DNA of 64,000 nucleotides from Bergeyella zoohelcum ATCC 43767 (GCF_000301075.1 NZ_JH932293.1:850345-914344), one strand, 5' to 3'; positions 8,696 to 18,942 are shown, numbered from the stretch's first letter. Notes: a model not told the origin generated them from the letters alone. A program made the numbers and translations.

Positions 8696-9163
8696 GTGGA
8701 ATTTAAAAGCGAAATAGAAAGGCTGTTGCAAGAGTTTTTATCTGAAAGAGAAGACCTTTTTTTGGTCAATATGAAAATCTCTCCAGCAGATGATGTTACG
8801 ATAATCTTGGATGGAGATCATGGCGTAAAAGTGCAAGATTGTTTAGATGTGAGCCGTGCCATTGAATTTAATATGGATAGAGAAGCACATGATTTTTCTT
8901 TACAAGTGATGTCCGCGGGACTCAGTGAGCCGCTTACCATGCCGAGACAGTATAAGAAGAATATTGGAAGGAAAATTTCGGTTACTACCCAAGAGGATAC
9001 AGTACTAGAGGGAGAATTGTTATCCGTGGATGATGAGAAAATTACACTCCAAAGAAAATACAGAAAACCTAAAGACATAGGAAAAGGAAAAATGGATGTG
9101 GTAGAAGATACGGATATTGCCTTTTCTGAGATTAAAAAAGCCCTTGTGGTGATTCAATTTTAA
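8696..9163 (+). CDS. rimP: Ribosome maturation factor RimP
   Basis: A 155-aa assembly factor for the 30S subunit. It shows the family core ILDGDHGVKVQDCLDVSRAIE, then DFSLQVMSAGLSEPLTMPRQY and a C-terminal SH3-like domain (VLEGELLSVDDEKITLQ). The start is GTG at 8696; no upstream in-frame ATG fits. It is the first gene of the conserved rimP-nusA-infB operon (39 nt before nusA), with a promoter and a hairpin just upstream. Confidence 0.94.
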   Translation: MEFKSEIERLLQEFLSEREDLFLVNMKISPADDVTIILDGDHGVKVQDCLDVSRAIEFNMDREAHDFSLQVMSAGLSEPLTMPRQYKKNIGRKISVTTQEDTVLEGELLSVDDEKITLQRKYRKPKDIGKGKMDVVEDTDIAFSEIKKALVVIQF

Positions 9164-9202
9164 TAAAAGACTCCTCCAAAGGAGAAATAACATAGAATAA
9201 AT

Positions 9203-10438
9203 ATGAATAATCTAGCATTAATAGAAGCATTTGGTGATTTTAAAGATGAAAAAAGCATCTCTAAAGTAGACCTGATGGCAATTATAGAAGAATCATTAAA
9301 ATCATTACTTCGTAAGCGTTTTGATTCTGATGATCATTTTGATGTGATTGTAAATCCAGATAAAGGGGATTTTCAGATTTTCCTTAATAAAACCATTGTA
9401 GAGGATGAAATGTCTGAAGATGATGACCTCGAGATTGAAATTTCTGAAGCTAAAAAAATAGACCCTACTTTCGAGGTAGGAGAAGAGTACAGTGAGGAGA
9501 TTCCTATTGATAAATTAGGAAGGAGGAATATCCTTACACTGAAGCAAATTTTGGCTACTAAACTTCAAGAATTTAATAATAATTTGCTAGAATCTCAGTT
9601 TAAGGATAGAGTAGGAGAAATCGTAGTAGGAGAGGTGCATCATATTAGAAAGCAGCATGTTATACTTTTGGATGATGAAGGGAATGAGTTTATCCTTACC
9701 AAAGATCAGCAGATTCCTTCGGATTATTTTACAAAAGGTGAGAGCGTAAGAGCTGTCATTGATAGAGTGGAAAATAAAGGCGGAAAACCACAGATTATGG
9801 TTTCTAGAACTTCTCCTATTTTCCTAGAAAAGCTATTGGAATTTGAAATTCCTGAAATTCAAGACGGAACTATCCTTCTGAAAAAAGTAGTGAGAATTCC
9901 TGGAGAAAAAGCGAAAATAGCGGTAGATGCTTATGATGATAGGATAGACCCTGTGGGAGCATGTGTAGGCGTGAAAGGCTCAAGGATTTATGGGATAGTA
10001 AGAGAGCTTAGAAATGAAAACATAGATGTGATTCAGTGGTCTAAAAACCCAGAAGTACTCGTAAAGAGAGCATTAGGGAATGTAACCATTAATAAGGTAG
10101 AGCTCAATCCTGAGGAATCTTATGCATTAGTGTACACGCCGAGTGAAGAGATTTCTAAAATCATCGGTAGACAAGGACAGAATATTCGTTTGGCTTCGTG
10201 GCTTACAGGATATGAAATTGATGTGTATAGAGAAACCAGTGAAGATGATGATGTAGAGCTCGATGAGTTTAAAGACGAAATCGAAGGATGGATCATCGAT
10301 GAATTTAAAAAAGTAGGGCTCAATACAGCGAGAAGTGTATTAGACAAAGATGTAGATGCCCTTGTTAATCTTGTGGATTTGGAAGAGGAACAAATAGATG
10401 CTGTTCGTCAAATCCTTAAAGAAGAATTAGAGGCTTAA
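9203..10438 (+). CDS. nusA: Transcription termination/antitermination factor NusA
   Basis: Binds RNA polymerase and nascent RNA to modulate pausing, termination and antitermination. The 411-aa protein has the N-terminal RNAP-binding domain (about 1-125), an S1 domain beginning near VGEIVVGEVHHIRKQHV, and two KH domains with DPVGACVGVKGSRI (KH1) and EEISKIIGRQGQNIRLASW (KH2). It is shorter than the E. coli protein, lacking most of the C-terminal acidic repeats, as is usual outside the proteobacteria. Second gene of the operon, 57 nt before infB. Confidence 0.97.
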   Translation: MNNLALIEAFGDFKDEKSISKVDLMAIIEESLKSLLRKRFDSDDHFDVIVNPDKGDFQIFLNKTIVEDEMSEDDDLEIEISEAKKIDPTFEVGEEYSEEIPIDKLGRRNILTLKQILATKLQEFNNNLLESQFKDRVGEIVVGEVHHIRKQHVILLDDEGNEFILTKDQQIPSDYFTKGESVRAVIDRVENKGGKPQIMVSRTSPIFLEKLLEFEIPEIQDGTILLKKVVRIPGEKAKIAVDAYDDRIDPVGACVGVKGSRIYGIVRELRNENIDVIQWSKNPEVLVKRALGNVTINKVELNPEESYALVYTPSEEISKIIGRQGQNIRLASWLTGYEIDVYRETSEDDDVELDEFKDEIEGWIIDEFKKVGLNTARSVLDKDVDALVNLVDLEEEQIDAVRQILKEELEA

Positions 10439-10495
10439 GCGGGTTTCTAAATTCTAAAATCAATAATATAAAACTTATCAAGTAACATAGAGTAG

Positions 10496-13366
10496 ATGGC
10501 AAAAATCAGATTAAAAAAAGCAGCGAACGAATTTAATATCGCTACCAAAAGTGCTGTAGAATTCCTTCGAAGCAAAGGCATCGAAGTGGAAGATAACCCG
10601 AACGCACAGTTGGAAGAAGCTGCTTACGATGCCCTAAAAAAGGAATACGCCAAAGATAGCGAGCTGAAAAAAGCATCGCAAGAGGTGGTAATATCCAAAG
10701 CACCAGAAGAAAAACCGGAGCCAGAAACCCCGAAACAGGAAGTTATTCGTGCAAAAGCCAAAACACCAGAAACTAAAATCCTGGGGAAAATAGATCTTGA
10801 TGCACTTCAATCTGCCTCTCCCGTAGAAGAAAAACCAGCAGAAAAACCAGCTCCTGTGGAAATACCTCAGGAAGAAAAAATTGTGGAAAAACCACAAGAA
10901 ATCAAAGAAAATAAAGAGGAATCTTCAGAAAAATCTGGGCTTAAAGTTTTGGATAAAATAGACCTCAGTACTTTGGACCAATCCCCTACTCGTCCTGTGA
11001 AAAAGGATAAGAAAGAGAAAAAAGCAAAGGCTTCTACTCCGTCTGTAGAGAAAAAAACGAGTGAACAAAAGCCTGCTGTACCTCAGGAGAAAAAAGAGCA
11101 GAAAAAGGCTGAGCCTGTAGTAGAAAAACCAGTACAAAAGGAAATTACCACAGTGAAATTTGAAGAGCCTGAGAAAATAGAGACCGTCTATAAGAAATTA
11201 GATGGACCGAAAATTTTACAAGAAAAAGTAGATTTATCTCAGTTTCAGAATAAGCCAAAGCCTTCGGATAAAAAGAAAAAAAGAAAGCGTATAGAGAAAC
11301 CTGCTAATAATACAGGGAATAATAACGCCGGAAATAGTAATTCGGGTAACAAACAAAACCAAGGTGGAAACAGAAATAATAACCAAGGTGGAGGTAACCG
11401 AAATAACCAAGGAGGAAACCGTAGAGGGGGTAAACGAAATGAAAGACCTGCTCCAGTAGAACTTACCGATGAGCAGGTGAAAAACCAAATTAAGGAAACT
11501 TTAGAAAAACTCACTAATAAAGGAGGAAAATCTAAATCTTCTAAACACCGTAGAGATAAGCGTTCTTTCCGTAGAGAACAAGACGAAAGAGCAATGGAGA
11601 TGGAGGCTCAAGACAGAACACTGAAAGTAACTGAATTTATTACCGTAGGTGAGCTGGCAAGTCTGATGGATGTAAGCCCTACGGAGGTGATTTCTGCAAT
11701 TTTCTCTCTCGGAGTAATGGTAACCATGAACCAACGATTAGAGGCGGATACACTTACCTTAGTGGCAGATGAATTTGGTTATAATATTGAGTTCCAAGAT
11801 GCAGAATTAGAAGAAGATAGCGAAGAGCAAGTAGATAATGAGGAAGATATGGTGCATAGAGCACCTGTGGTTACCGTCATGGGACATGTGGATCATGGTA
11901 AAACATCTCTCTTGGACTATATCAGAAAAACCAATGTCATCGCTGGAGAATCTGGAGGTATCACTCAGCACATTGGGGCATATAATGTAAAATTAGAAAA
12001 CGGACATCGCATCACTTTTCTAGATACTCCTGGACACGAAGCCTTTACTGCCATGCGTGCAAGAGGAGCCCAAGTAACGGATGTAGTCATCATCGTAATT
12101 GCTGCGGATGATGATGTAATGCCTCAAACTAAAGAAGCCATTGCACACGCTCAGGCGGCAGGGGTACCTATGATTATTGCGATTAATAAAGTGGATAAGC
12201 CTACTGCAAATCCAGATAAAATTCGTGAGCAGCTTTCTGCACTCAATGTATTGGTGGAAGAATGGGGAGGAAGCGTGCAGTCTCAAGAAATTTCTGCTAA
12301 ATTCGGTAATAATGTGGATTTACTTTTAGAAAAAGTACTTCTCCAAGCGGAAATGCTAGAATTGAAAGCCAACCCAAATAGAGTAGCTAATGGTACCGTG
12401 ATAGAGGCATCTCTAGACAAAGGTAGAGGGTATGTGGCCAATATGCTCATCCAAGCAGGAACACTCAGAGTAGGAGATTATGTGGTAGCAGGTAAAAACC
12501 ATGGTAAGGTAAAAGCCATGCTAGACGAAAGAGGTAAAAACCTTAAAGAAGCAGGTCCTTCTATTCCAGTAACCATTTTAGGATTGGATGGTGCTCCTAC
12601 CGCTGGGGATAAATTTAAAGTTTATACCGATGAAAGTGAAGGGAAATCGGTGGCGAGTAAAAGGGAGCAGCTGCAAAGAGAGCTTTCCATCCGAACGAAA
12701 AAACATACTACGCTGGAAGAATTGGGAAGAAGAATTGCCCTTGGTGATTTTAAAGAACTCAATATCATCCTTAAAGGAGATGTGGATGGTTCGGTAGAAG
12801 CACTTTCAGATCAGCTTCAAAGACTTTCTACAGAGGAAATCAATGTTAATATACTACACTCAGGGGTTGGGCAGATTACCGAGTCTGATGTGAACCTTGC
12901 TACGGCATCGGATGCTATTATCATTGGATTTAATGTAAGAGCCGGTGCGAATGCCAAAGAATTGGCAGACCGTGAAGAAATAGAAATCCGTACTTATTCA
13001 GTTATCTATAAGGCGATAGAGGAAGTGAAAGAAGCAATGGAAGGAATGCTTTCGCCAGAGATTAAGGAACAAGTTATTGGTAGCGTGGAAATCCGTGAGG
13101 TGTACAAAATTTCTAAGGTGGGAACCATCGCAGGATGTATGGTACTTAGCGGAAAGGTTACTAGAAACTCTAAAGTTCGTCTCTTGAGAGATGGTATTGT
13201 GAAGTTTGATGGGGAATTAGAAAGTTTAAAACGCTTTAAAGATGATGTAAAAGAAGTAACTAAAGGCTATGAATGTGGTATCAGTCTAAAAGGATACAAT
13301 GACATTGAAACCCTTGATCTTCTAGAAATTTACGAAGAAGTAGCGGTGAAAAAGAAGTTGAAATAA
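10496..13366 (+). CDS. infB: Translation initiation factor IF-2
   Basis: GTPase that brings initiator tRNA to the ribosome. The 956-aa product has an N-terminal IF2_N domain ([21 protein letters not shown]), a long low-complexity linker rich in K/E/P and then in N/G (about residues 60-320), and the G domain with G1 GHVDHGKT near residue 462, G3 DTPGHEA and G4 NKVDKP, followed by domains II-IV. The repetitive N/G-rich linker gives long antisense frames that I regard as shadows. Operon ends at a terminator 15 nt downstream. Confidence 0.98.
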   Translation: MAKIRLKKAANEFNIATKSAVEFLRSKGIEVEDNPNAQLEEAAYDALKKEYAKDSELKKASQEVVISKAPEEKPEPETPKQEVIRAKAKTPETKILGKIDLDALQSASPVEEKPAEKPAPVEIPQEEKIVEKPQEIKENKEESSEKSGLKVLDKIDLSTLDQSPTRPVKKDKKEKKAKASTPSVEKKTSEQKPAVPQEKKEQKKAEPVVEKPVQKEITTVKFEEPEKIETVYKKLDGPKILQEKVDLSQFQNKPKPSDKKKKRKRIEKPANNTGNNNAGNSNSGNKQNQGGNRNNNQGGGNRNNQGGNRRGGKRNERPAPVELTDEQVKNQIKETLEKLTNKGGKSKSSKHRRDKRSFRREQDERAMEMEAQDRTLKVTEFITVGELASLMDVSPTEVISAIFSLGVMVTMNQRLEADTLTLVADEFGYNIEFQDAELEEDSEEQVDNEEDMVHRAPVVTVMGHVDHGKTSLLDYIRKTNVIAGESGGITQHIGAYNVKLENGHRITFLDTPGHEAFTAMRARGAQVTDVVIIVIAADDDVMPQTKEAIAHAQAAGVPMIIAINKVDKPTANPDKIREQLSALNVLVEEWGGSVQSQEISAKFGNNVDLLLEKVLLQAEMLELKANPNRVANGTVIEASLDKGRGYVANMLIQAGTLRVGDYVVAGKNHGKVKAMLDERGKNLKEAGPSIPVTILGLDGAPTAGDKFKVYTDESEGKSVASKREQLQRELSIRTKKHTTLEELGRRIALGDFKELNIILKGDVDGSVEALSDQLQRLSTEEINVNILHSGVGQITESDVNLATASDAIIIGFNVRAGANAKELADREEIEIRTYSVIYKAIEEVKEAMEGMLSPEIKEQVIGSVEIREVYKISKVGTIAGCMVLSGKVTRNSKVRLLRDGIVKFDGELESLKRFKDDVKEVTKGYECGISLKGYNDIETLDLLEIYEEVAVKKKLK

Positions 13367-13381
13367 ACGAAAACCATAAAA

Positions 13382-13408
13382 AGCTGTCTGAAAAGGCAGC
13401 TTTTTTTA
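13382..13408 (+). terminator. Terminator of the rimP-nusA-infB operon
   Basis: Stem AGCTGTC (13382-13388) with GGCAGCT (13395-13401), one G-U pair, followed by seven T. Confidence 0.85.
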
Positions 13409-13441
13409 TAGAAATTATAGAAAATTCCTTACCTTTCGGAG

Positions 13442-15574
13442 ATGATGAATACAGACATTTTTCATTTAGTAGAATTTACCAATAGAAATGTCTTCCTTAC
13501 AGGAAAAGCTGGAACAGGAAAGACCACTTTTCTCAATGAATTTGTAAAGAAAACGAGAAAAAATCATATCATTCTTGCCCCCACAGGTATAGCGGCCATT
13601 AATGCAGGAGGGGTTACCATTCATTCTATGTTTGGATTGCCACTTCGTACATTTATTCCTACTTTGGAACGAATTGATGAAAATCTAGGGAATAATATCC
13701 AAGATTTGGTAGGGCATTTCAAGTACAGAAAGCAGAAACTCAAACTACTCAGAGAGGTAGAGCTCATCATCATTGATGAGGTTTCTATGCTTCGTGCAGA
13801 TGTACTGGATATGATGGATTTTTCTTTAAGACATATCCGTAGAAATGCCCAACGATTCGGAGGGGTGCAGATGCTTTTCATTGGAGATTTATACCAGCTA
13901 CCTCCTGTGGTAAGAGAGGAGCAGTTCCTTTTACAGTATTATGATTCTCTCTTTTTCTTTTCCGCCAAGAGCTTAGAAAATTCTGATTTGGTTACTGTGG
14001 AACTGACCAAAATTTATAGACAGACCGATCAGCGTTTTGTAGATATACTGAACGGAATCCGTGAATCTTCCATTTCTAAGGAACAATTGGACGCACTCAA
14101 TCAGCGGTATGACCCTCATTTCGAACCTAAAGAGGAGGCTTTCGTATATCTCACTTCTCATAATCATCAGGCGGAAAGTATTAACCAGAAAAAACTGGAC
14201 GAACTGAAAGGAAAGTCTTATACTTATGCTGCAGAAATTTTTGGAGATTTTAAACCCTCTCAATATCCCGTAGAAGAGCATCTGGAACTGAAAGTAGGGA
14301 CTCAGATTATGTTTGTGAGGAATGATGCGTCCAGTGAAAAAAAATATTACAATGGAAAACTAGCAGAAGTCATCCGATTGAGCAACGATGAAATTTTTGT
14401 TACCATAGAAGGGAAGGAAGGCGAATATAAACTCAAAAAGGAAATTTGGGAAAATAAAAAATATTCACTCAATGCCGAGAAACAAATTGTAGAGGAAGTT
14501 TTAGGGAGTTTTGAGCAATATCCCATTCGGTTAGCGTGGGCGGTAACTATTCATAAATCACAAGGGCTAACTTTTGATAGGGTCATCATTGATGCAGGAA
14601 AATCTTTCGCTTCGGGGCAGGTGTATGTGGCACTTTCTAGGTGTAGAACTCTAGAAGGTATTGTCCTGAAATCTAGAATTTCCTCATCCATTATTTTTAA
14701 TGATAAAAGAGTAGCGAGTTTCCAAGATGCTACACAGATGAACGCACACATTCAAGAAATTTATGAAAATGAAAAGTACGATTATGCCGTGAACAAGTTG
14801 TTGCTAGATTTGGATGTCGCTTGGGTACAATTAGAGCTCAATCACTGGATGGGACAAGTGAAAAAAAGTAAGGAGATTGATATTTTGGTAGCCTCGTCTT
14901 TATATAATACCGTGAAAACGGACAGCGAAGCACTTATCAAGGTTTTTCAGAAATTTTCTGATTATTTAAAATCTAAGGTAAGGCAGGTGCAAAACGAGGA
15001 ACATTGGCAAATCTTGGTCAATAAATCTAAGGCATCCGTACATTATTTTTTTAATGAAGTAAAAGAAAAAATATTTGATGCTCTTAAGGGGTTTTATGCG
15101 GAAACTAAGGGAGTAGCAGGACTTAAGGAGCATAATGAGGAGCTGAGAAAATTCATAGATGATGTACAAGATTATCTGGATAAGTTGCAACGGACAAAAC
15201 TTATTGATGAGTCTCTTTTTGAGGAAGAAAAAAAGCAAAAACTCACTTCTACAGTGGTAAAAGTGGCTACACAGGTCATTACCTATCGTTTATTTTCAGA
15301 GGGTAAAAGTATAGAAGAGATAGCTAAGGAAAGGAATTTAGCGGCTTCTACCATTATTTCTCATCTCGCCAAATATGCTGAAAATGGTAATTTTTCGGAT
15401 GAAGATTTGGCACGAATCGTAAGTGCTGAAAAACGAGAAATATTTGAATCTCAATATCCACATCCTGAAGACGATGGTACGCTTACATTTTGGAAAAATC
15501 ATCTTCCTGAAGATTTTGACTATGGAGAAATCAGGCTATTGATCTCATTTTTTGAAGGAAAAGAGGAAATGTAA
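13442..15574 (+). CDS. PIF1/RecD-like DNA helicase with C-terminal HTH domain
   Basis: SF1B-type ATP-dependent helicase, 710 aa. Walker A is GKAGTGKTT (residues 21-29), Walker B is IIIDEVSML (about 108-116), and the later motif VTIHKSQGLTFD marks SF1 motif V/VI. The GIAAINAGGVTIHSMFGLP block is typical of PIF1-like proteins. The C-terminus (about 610-650) carries a helix-turn-helix (GKSIEEIAKERNLAASTIIS), resembling the HTH_40 domain seen on bacterial helicases. Start is MM at 13442/13445. Likely works in replication restart or G4/R-loop removal, inferred from family. It converges on the nuclease gene with a 4-nt gap. Confidence 0.9.
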   Translation: MMNTDIFHLVEFTNRNVFLTGKAGTGKTTFLNEFVKKTRKNHIILAPTGIAAINAGGVTIHSMFGLPLRTFIPTLERIDENLGNNIQDLVGHFKYRKQKLKLLREVELIIIDEVSMLRADVLDMMDFSLRHIRRNAQRFGGVQMLFIGDLYQLPPVVREEQFLLQYYDSLFFFSAKSLENSDLVTVELTKIYRQTDQRFVDILNGIRESSISKEQLDALNQRYDPHFEPKEEAFVYLTSHNHQAESINQKKLDELKGKSYTYAAEIFGDFKPSQYPVEEHLELKVGTQIMFVRNDASSEKKYYNGKLAEVIRLSNDEIFVTIEGKEGEYKLKKEIWENKKYSLNAEKQIVEEVLGSFEQYPIRLAWAVTIHKSQGLTFDRVIIDAGKSFASGQVYVALSRCRTLEGIVLKSRISSSIIFNDKRVASFQDATQMNAHIQEIYENEKYDYAVNKLLLDLDVAWVQLELNHWMGQVKKSKEIDILVASSLYNTVKTDSEALIKVFQKFSDYLKSKVRQVQNEEHWQILVNKSKASVHYFFNEVKEKIFDALKGFYAETKGVAGLKEHNEELRKFIDDVQDYLDKLQRTKLIDESLFEEEKKQKLTSTVVKVATQVITYRLFSEGKSIEEIAKERNLAASTIISHLAKYAENGNFSDEDLARIVSAEKREIFESQYPHPEDDGTLTFWKNHLPEDFDYGEIRLLISFFEGKEEM

Positions 15575-15578
15575 ATGA

Positions 15579-16124
15579 TTAATTTCTATACAAATAATTC
15601 TTAAATTTTTTTTCCTTTCGCCAGTCCCAAGGAGCAATGGGATTTTTTTCAGACCAAAGTCCTTTCTTTTGACTTCGGGCTTGAATTTCTAAGGTAGCGT
15701 ATTCTATGCTCTTAGAATAGCGTTTGAAATGCCAAGCCAATCCATTTTTTACCAATGCCTTATTTACACAGGTTTTACCTATCCATACCTCTCCTATGAG
15801 GCGTCCATTTCTATCTTTTTTAGGATTTGGGAGTATGGTTACTTCTTTTCCAAAGCACAATTGGGAGGCAAATTGTTTGGACTTTGTACCGAAAGGCTGT
15901 TTCCTTTCTGGGCTGTCAATATGAGCCAACCGAATGGTGATTTCTTTTTTTTGGTACAAGACGGTAAAGGTGTCTCCATCTTTAATGCCGATTACTTTTG
16001 CATTAAAAGGCGTTTTTTGAGCATAGAAAACCCATGTTCCCAAAAATAAAAGTAGAAATAAAAAATAGCTTTTCTTTTTCAAATGACCTAATGAATTGGA
16101 ATGGAAAGATACAATTGGTAACAA
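15579..16124 (-). CDS. Secreted thermonuclease (SNase-like)
   Basis: A 181-aa staphylococcal-nuclease-fold protein. Expected catalytic residues align: Arg65, Asp70 and Glu73 in IRLAHIDSPER, and Arg108 in DRNGRLIGEVW. VIGIKDGDTFTVLY is the Ca2+-binding start of the OB fold. A hydrophobic segment (about 19-35, ending FYAQ) is a signal peptide preceded by 14 unusual residues; an alternative TTG start at 16082 (LKKKSYFLF) gives a normal signal. Likely a periplasmic or secreted nuclease that degrades DNA/RNA. It faces the helicase gene tail to tail. Confidence 0.9.
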   Translation of the reverse strand: MLPIVSFHSNSLGHLKKKSYFLFLLLFLGTWVFYAQKTPFNAKVIGIKDGDTFTVLYQKKEITIRLAHIDSPERKQPFGTKSKQFASQLCFGKEVTILPNPKKDRNGRLIGEVWIGKTCVNKALVKNGLAWHFKRYSKSIEYATLEIQARSQKKGLWSEKNPIAPWDWRKEKKFKNYLYRN

Positions 16125-16234
16125 AAAATTCTTTGCTTTTTTTGTTACAGGAACAAAAGAGTAAACAAAGAATTTTATTTTGCTTTTGTATAGAGACGCG
16201 TAGGGATTTTCTCAGTAAATCATGCTTACGAACT

Positions 16235-16534
16235 TTATGAATATTGATTGAGAATCGCGGTCAGTGTATTCACATCATGAACCCCAGTGCCACGCCAGAG
16301 CAGTTCACTATTCTTAAATACCAAGAGGCTAGGTACTGACCGAATGCCGTACTCTGCCGCAATGGCAGGATAAGCATCGATGTCTATCTTTACTATTCTT
16401 GCTGTTTCACCTACATTGTCTTTTACAGAATTAAGTACAGAGGATTGTACTTTACATGGCTGACACCAAGTAGCGAAGAAATCAATGAGTACGGGTCTTT
16501 CTGAAGCGATGAGTTCTTTAAATTTTTGAGACAT
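16235..16534 (-). CDS. Thioredoxin-like protein
   Basis: A 99-aa cytoplasmic thioredoxin fold with active site WCQPC (Cys24 and Cys27) in place of WCGPC, and the cis-proline loop IRSVPSLLVF. No signal peptide. It is the third gene of a rhodanese-cupin/rhodanese/thioredoxin operon (21 nt after the middle gene), which suggests it reduces persulfides or rhodanese intermediates; that link is inferred from gene order. The length is slightly shorter than E. coli thioredoxin 1. Confidence 0.9.
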   Translation of the reverse strand: MSQKFKELIASERPVLIDFFATWCQPCKVQSSVLNSVKDNVGETARIVKIDIDAYPAIAAEYGIRSVPSLLVFKNSELLWRGTGVHDVNTLTAILNQYS

Positions 16535-16555
16535 AATGAATGATATGTTTTTAAA

Positions 16556-16858
16556 TTAAATTTTCGTTTGTAGAGAAGTCCAGCTTCCACCATTATAGGC
16601 TTCGTAACCATTGGCTTTTAGGATAGATTGAGCAGATAGGCTTCTGATACCACTGGCACAGCAAGTAATTACAGGACGAGATTTGTCTATCTTCGTAAGT
16701 TCCTTATTAAGGTTTTGTAATGGAATATTAATGGAACTGAAGATATGTCCGTTTTCATATTCCGTGGGAGTGCGTACATCAATGATTTGGGCACCATTTT
16801 TAACTAACGCATGAAAATCCGTTTTCTTTCCGAATAAATTTTTGAACCAGTTGAACAT
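16556..16858 (-). CDS. Single-domain rhodanese
   Basis: A 100-aa sulfurtransferase domain. The family signature IIDVRTPTEYENGHI is at residues 25-39, and the active-site loop CASGIR has its catalytic Cys at 67 (preceded by Cys66). No signal peptide; the N-terminus MFNWFKNLFGKK is amphipathic. It starts 3 nt after the upstream rhodanese-cupin gene and is followed by the thioredoxin, so the three are one operon. It probably handles sulfane sulfur in the cytoplasm. Confidence 0.92.
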   Translation of the reverse strand: MFNWFKNLFGKKTDFHALVKNGAQIIDVRTPTEYENGHIFSSINIPLQNLNKELTKIDKSRPVITCCASGIRSLSAQSILKANGYEAYNGGSWTSLQTKI

Positions 16859-16861
16859 TTG

Positions 16862-17509
16862 TTATAATTCTTTAATTAAGATAAAAAGATTTTTTTTATT
16901 TTTCCCTATCACCTTATGAGCTATTTGTTCGGGAATGTCATATCTATCATGTTTTTTCAGACGAATGACTTCATTATTAATATGTATATGTAATTCTCCT
17001 TCTAGTACGAATAGGGTAGTAGGTACTGGTGTAGTATGATTCGGTAGTTCCCCATTTTTTCCTAGGCCAATGGCTACTTGTTCTATTTTATTGGTTTTTC
17101 TCAGATTTTTTACCAAAGGTTTTTCACCAAAATGATTCATCTCCTTATCTAGATTGACCACCCTCATAGATTTTACATCACGATAAGTCTTTCCGTAATG
17201 AACATTGGAAAAATTGTTGTTTTTCAATATCTTCTCTGCTTTTGCTGCTCGAATTCCTTTTTTACAAAAGACCACAATGTCTTTATCTTTGCTTAGTTCA
17301 TTCAGCCGATGAGGGAGTTCATCAATGGGAATATTAATGGCTCCCATAGGGGATCCTTCGTTGAATTCTTCAGGTGTTCTTACATCTAAAAGAATGGTTT
17401 CCTTATCATTAATCACTTCTTTTAGGTTTTTCTGAGCGAAGCTCAATACCGAGAAAATAACAGTACAGAGTAAGAGGGCGATTTTTTTAATCGTGAAAAA
17501 AAGATTCAT
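16862..17509 (-). CDS. Secreted rhodanese-cupin fusion
   Basis: A 215-aa protein with signal peptide (MNLFFTIKKIALLLCTVIFS, ending SFAQ), a rhodanese domain with LLDVRTPEEFNEG and active loop FCKKGIR (Cys82), and a small C-terminal cupin-like barrel (about residues 145-210) holding TTLFVLEGELHIHINNEV and HDRYDIPEQIAHKV. ATG 17509 is chosen because it gives a proper signal; the frame runs upstream to 17683 but that part is hydrophobic junk overlapping the tuf promoter. The fusion implies periplasmic sulfur transfer coupled to small-molecule sensing (inference). First gene of the operon. Confidence 0.85.
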   Translation of the reverse strand: MNLFFTIKKIALLLCTVIFSVLSFAQKNLKEVINDKETILLDVRTPEEFNEGSPMGAINIPIDELPHRLNELSKDKDIVVFCKKGIRAAKAEKILKNNNFSNVHYGKTYRDVKSMRVVNLDKEMNHFGEKPLVKNLRKTNKIEQVAIGLGKNGELPNHTTPVPTTLFVLEGELHIHINNEVIRLKKHDRYDIPEQIAHKVIGKNKKNLFILIKEL

Positions 17510-17526
17510 AAATGTTAAATTTTGTA

Positions 17527-17534
17527 CAAATATA
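17527..17534 (-). promoter_or_regulatory. -7 element for the rhodanese operon
   Basis: TATATTTG on the minus strand, about 18 nt upstream of the rhodanese-cupin ATG, matches TAnnTTTG. The region to 17650 holds the diverging tuf promoter. Confidence 0.5.
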
Positions 17535-17629
17535 GTGATAAACGAAGATTTAATCGTATATTTACCCACTGAAAAGACTATTTTACTTCTAAAAAACACG
17601 AAAAAAAATAAAAAAAAGTAGAATAGTGT

Positions 17630-17658
17630 TTTGAATTGCAAAAAAATGATTATATTTG
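17630..17658 (+). promoter_or_regulatory. Promoter of tuf
   Basis: TTTG (17630-17633) and TATATTTG (17651-17658) with a 17-nt spacer, close to the Bacteroidota consensus. The predicted start lies about 35-40 nt before the tuf ATG. Confidence 0.7.
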
Positions 17659-17701
17659 CAAACTGAAAGTTTAAAAAAATCATAAATAAATAATTTTAAT
17701 C

Positions 17702-18889
17702 ATGGCAAAGGAAACGTTTAATCGTAACAAACCGCACTTGAACATTGGTACTATTGGTCACGTTGACCATGGTAAAACTACCTTGACTGCTGCAATCTCT
17801 AAAGTATTGTCAGATAAAGGTCTTGCTGAGAAAAAAGACTTCTCTTCTATTGATTCTGCTCCAGAGGAAAAAGAAAGAGGGATTACTATTAATACTGCTC
17901 ACATTGAGTACGAAACTGAAAACAGACACTATGCACACGTAGACTGTCCAGGTCACGCTGACTATGTTAAGAACATGGTAACAGGTGCTGCTCAAATGGA
18001 TGGAGCTATCTTGGTATGTGCTGCTACAGATGGTCCAATGCCTCAGACTAGAGAGCATATTCTTCTTTGCCGTCAGGTAAATGTGCCAAGAATTGTTGTA
18101 TTCATGAATAAAGTGGATATGGTGGATGATGCTGAGCTTCTTGAGCTTGTAGAGCTTGAACTTAGAGATCTTCTTTCTACTTATGAGTACGATGGTGATA
18201 ACTCGCCAGTGATTCAAGGTTCTGCTCTTGGAGCTCTTAACGGGGAACCAAAATGGGTAGCTACTGTAGAAGAACTTATGAATGCTGTAGATAATTGGAT
18301 CGAGCAGCCAGTAAGAGATTCTGATAAGCCATTCTTGATGCCAATCGAAGATGTATTCTCTATTACAGGTAGAGGTACTGTAGCAACTGGTAGAATCGAG
18401 GCTGGTGTAATTAACTCTGGTGATCCTGTGGATATCGTAGGTATGGGTGAAGAAAAATTAACTTCAACTGTAACTGGGGTAGAGATGTTTAGAAAAATCC
18501 TTGATAGAGGAGAGGCTGGTGATAATGTAGGTCTACTTCTTAGAGGTATTGAAAAGACTGACATCAGAAGAGGTATGGTAATTGCTAAGCAAGGTTCTGT
18601 AACTCCACATAAGAAATTCAAAGCTGAGGTGTATATCCTTTCTAAAGAAGAAGGTGGTCGTCACACTCCATTCCACAATAAATATCGTCCACAGTTCTAT
18701 GTAAGAACTACCGATGTAACTGGGGAAATCTTCTTACCAGAAGGTATTGAAATGGTAATGCCTGGTGATAACTTGACTATCCAAGTAGAGTTGTTACAGC
18801 CAATTGCTCTTAATGTAGGTCTTAGATTTGCGATTAGAGAAGGTGGTAGAACAGTAGGTGCTGGTCAGGTAACTGAAATTCTAGACTAA
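17702..18889 (+). CDS. tuf: Elongation factor Tu
   Basis: GTPase delivering aminoacyl-tRNA to the ribosome, 395 aa, the usual length. G1 is [10 protein letters not shown]3 DCPGHADY and G4 NKVDMVDD; the three-domain layout is intact to the C-terminal [14 protein letters not shown]. Codon choice is visibly different from neighbours (many GCT, GGT, CTT), as expected for a highly expressed gene. It is followed by a hairpin, tRNA-Trp, secE and nusG, the usual start of the rpl-rpoBC region. Confidence 0.99.
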   Translation: MAKETFNRNKPHLNIGTIGHVDHGKTTLTAAISKVLSDKGLAEKKDFSSIDSAPEEKERGITINTAHIEYETENRHYAHVDCPGHADYVKNMVTGAAQMDGAILVCAATDGPMPQTREHILLCRQVNVPRIVVFMNKVDMVDDAELLELVELELRDLLSTYEYDGDNSPVIQGSALGALNGEPKWVATVEELMNAVDNWIEQPVRDSDKPFLMPIEDVFSITGRGTVATGRIEAGVINSGDPVDIVGMGEEKLTSTVTGVEMFRKILDRGEAGDNVGLLLRGIEKTDIRRGMVIAKQGSVTPHKKFKAEVYILSKEEGGRHTPFHNKYRPQFYVRTTDVTGEIFLPEGIEMVMPGDNLTIQVELLQPIALNVGLRFAIREGGRTVGAGQVTEILD

Positions 18890-18904
18890 TACATTTAATG
18901 ATAG

Positions 18905-18938
18905 AGGTTTCGTAAGTAAACCTTACGAAACCTTTTTA
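18905..18938 (+). terminator. Terminator after tuf
   Basis: Perfect 12-bp stem AGGTTTCGTAAG (18905-18916) with CTTACGAAACCT (18922-18933), 5-nt loop, followed by TTTT. It sits between tuf and tRNA-Trp, so only partial readthrough may feed secE-nusG. Confidence 0.8.
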
Positions 18939-18942
18939 AACT

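Noticed and set aside
11234..11514. Antisense frames over the IF-2 linker
   Set aside because: Shadow of the low-complexity Asn/Gly-rich region of infB.
17510..17683. N-terminal extension of the rhodanese-cupin gene
   Set aside because: It overlaps the tuf promoter and gives a nonsensical Phe-rich leader; ATG 17509 gives a proper signal peptide.
18214..18621. Antisense frames over tuf
   Set aside because: Caused by the strong codon bias of tuf; no start context or homology.
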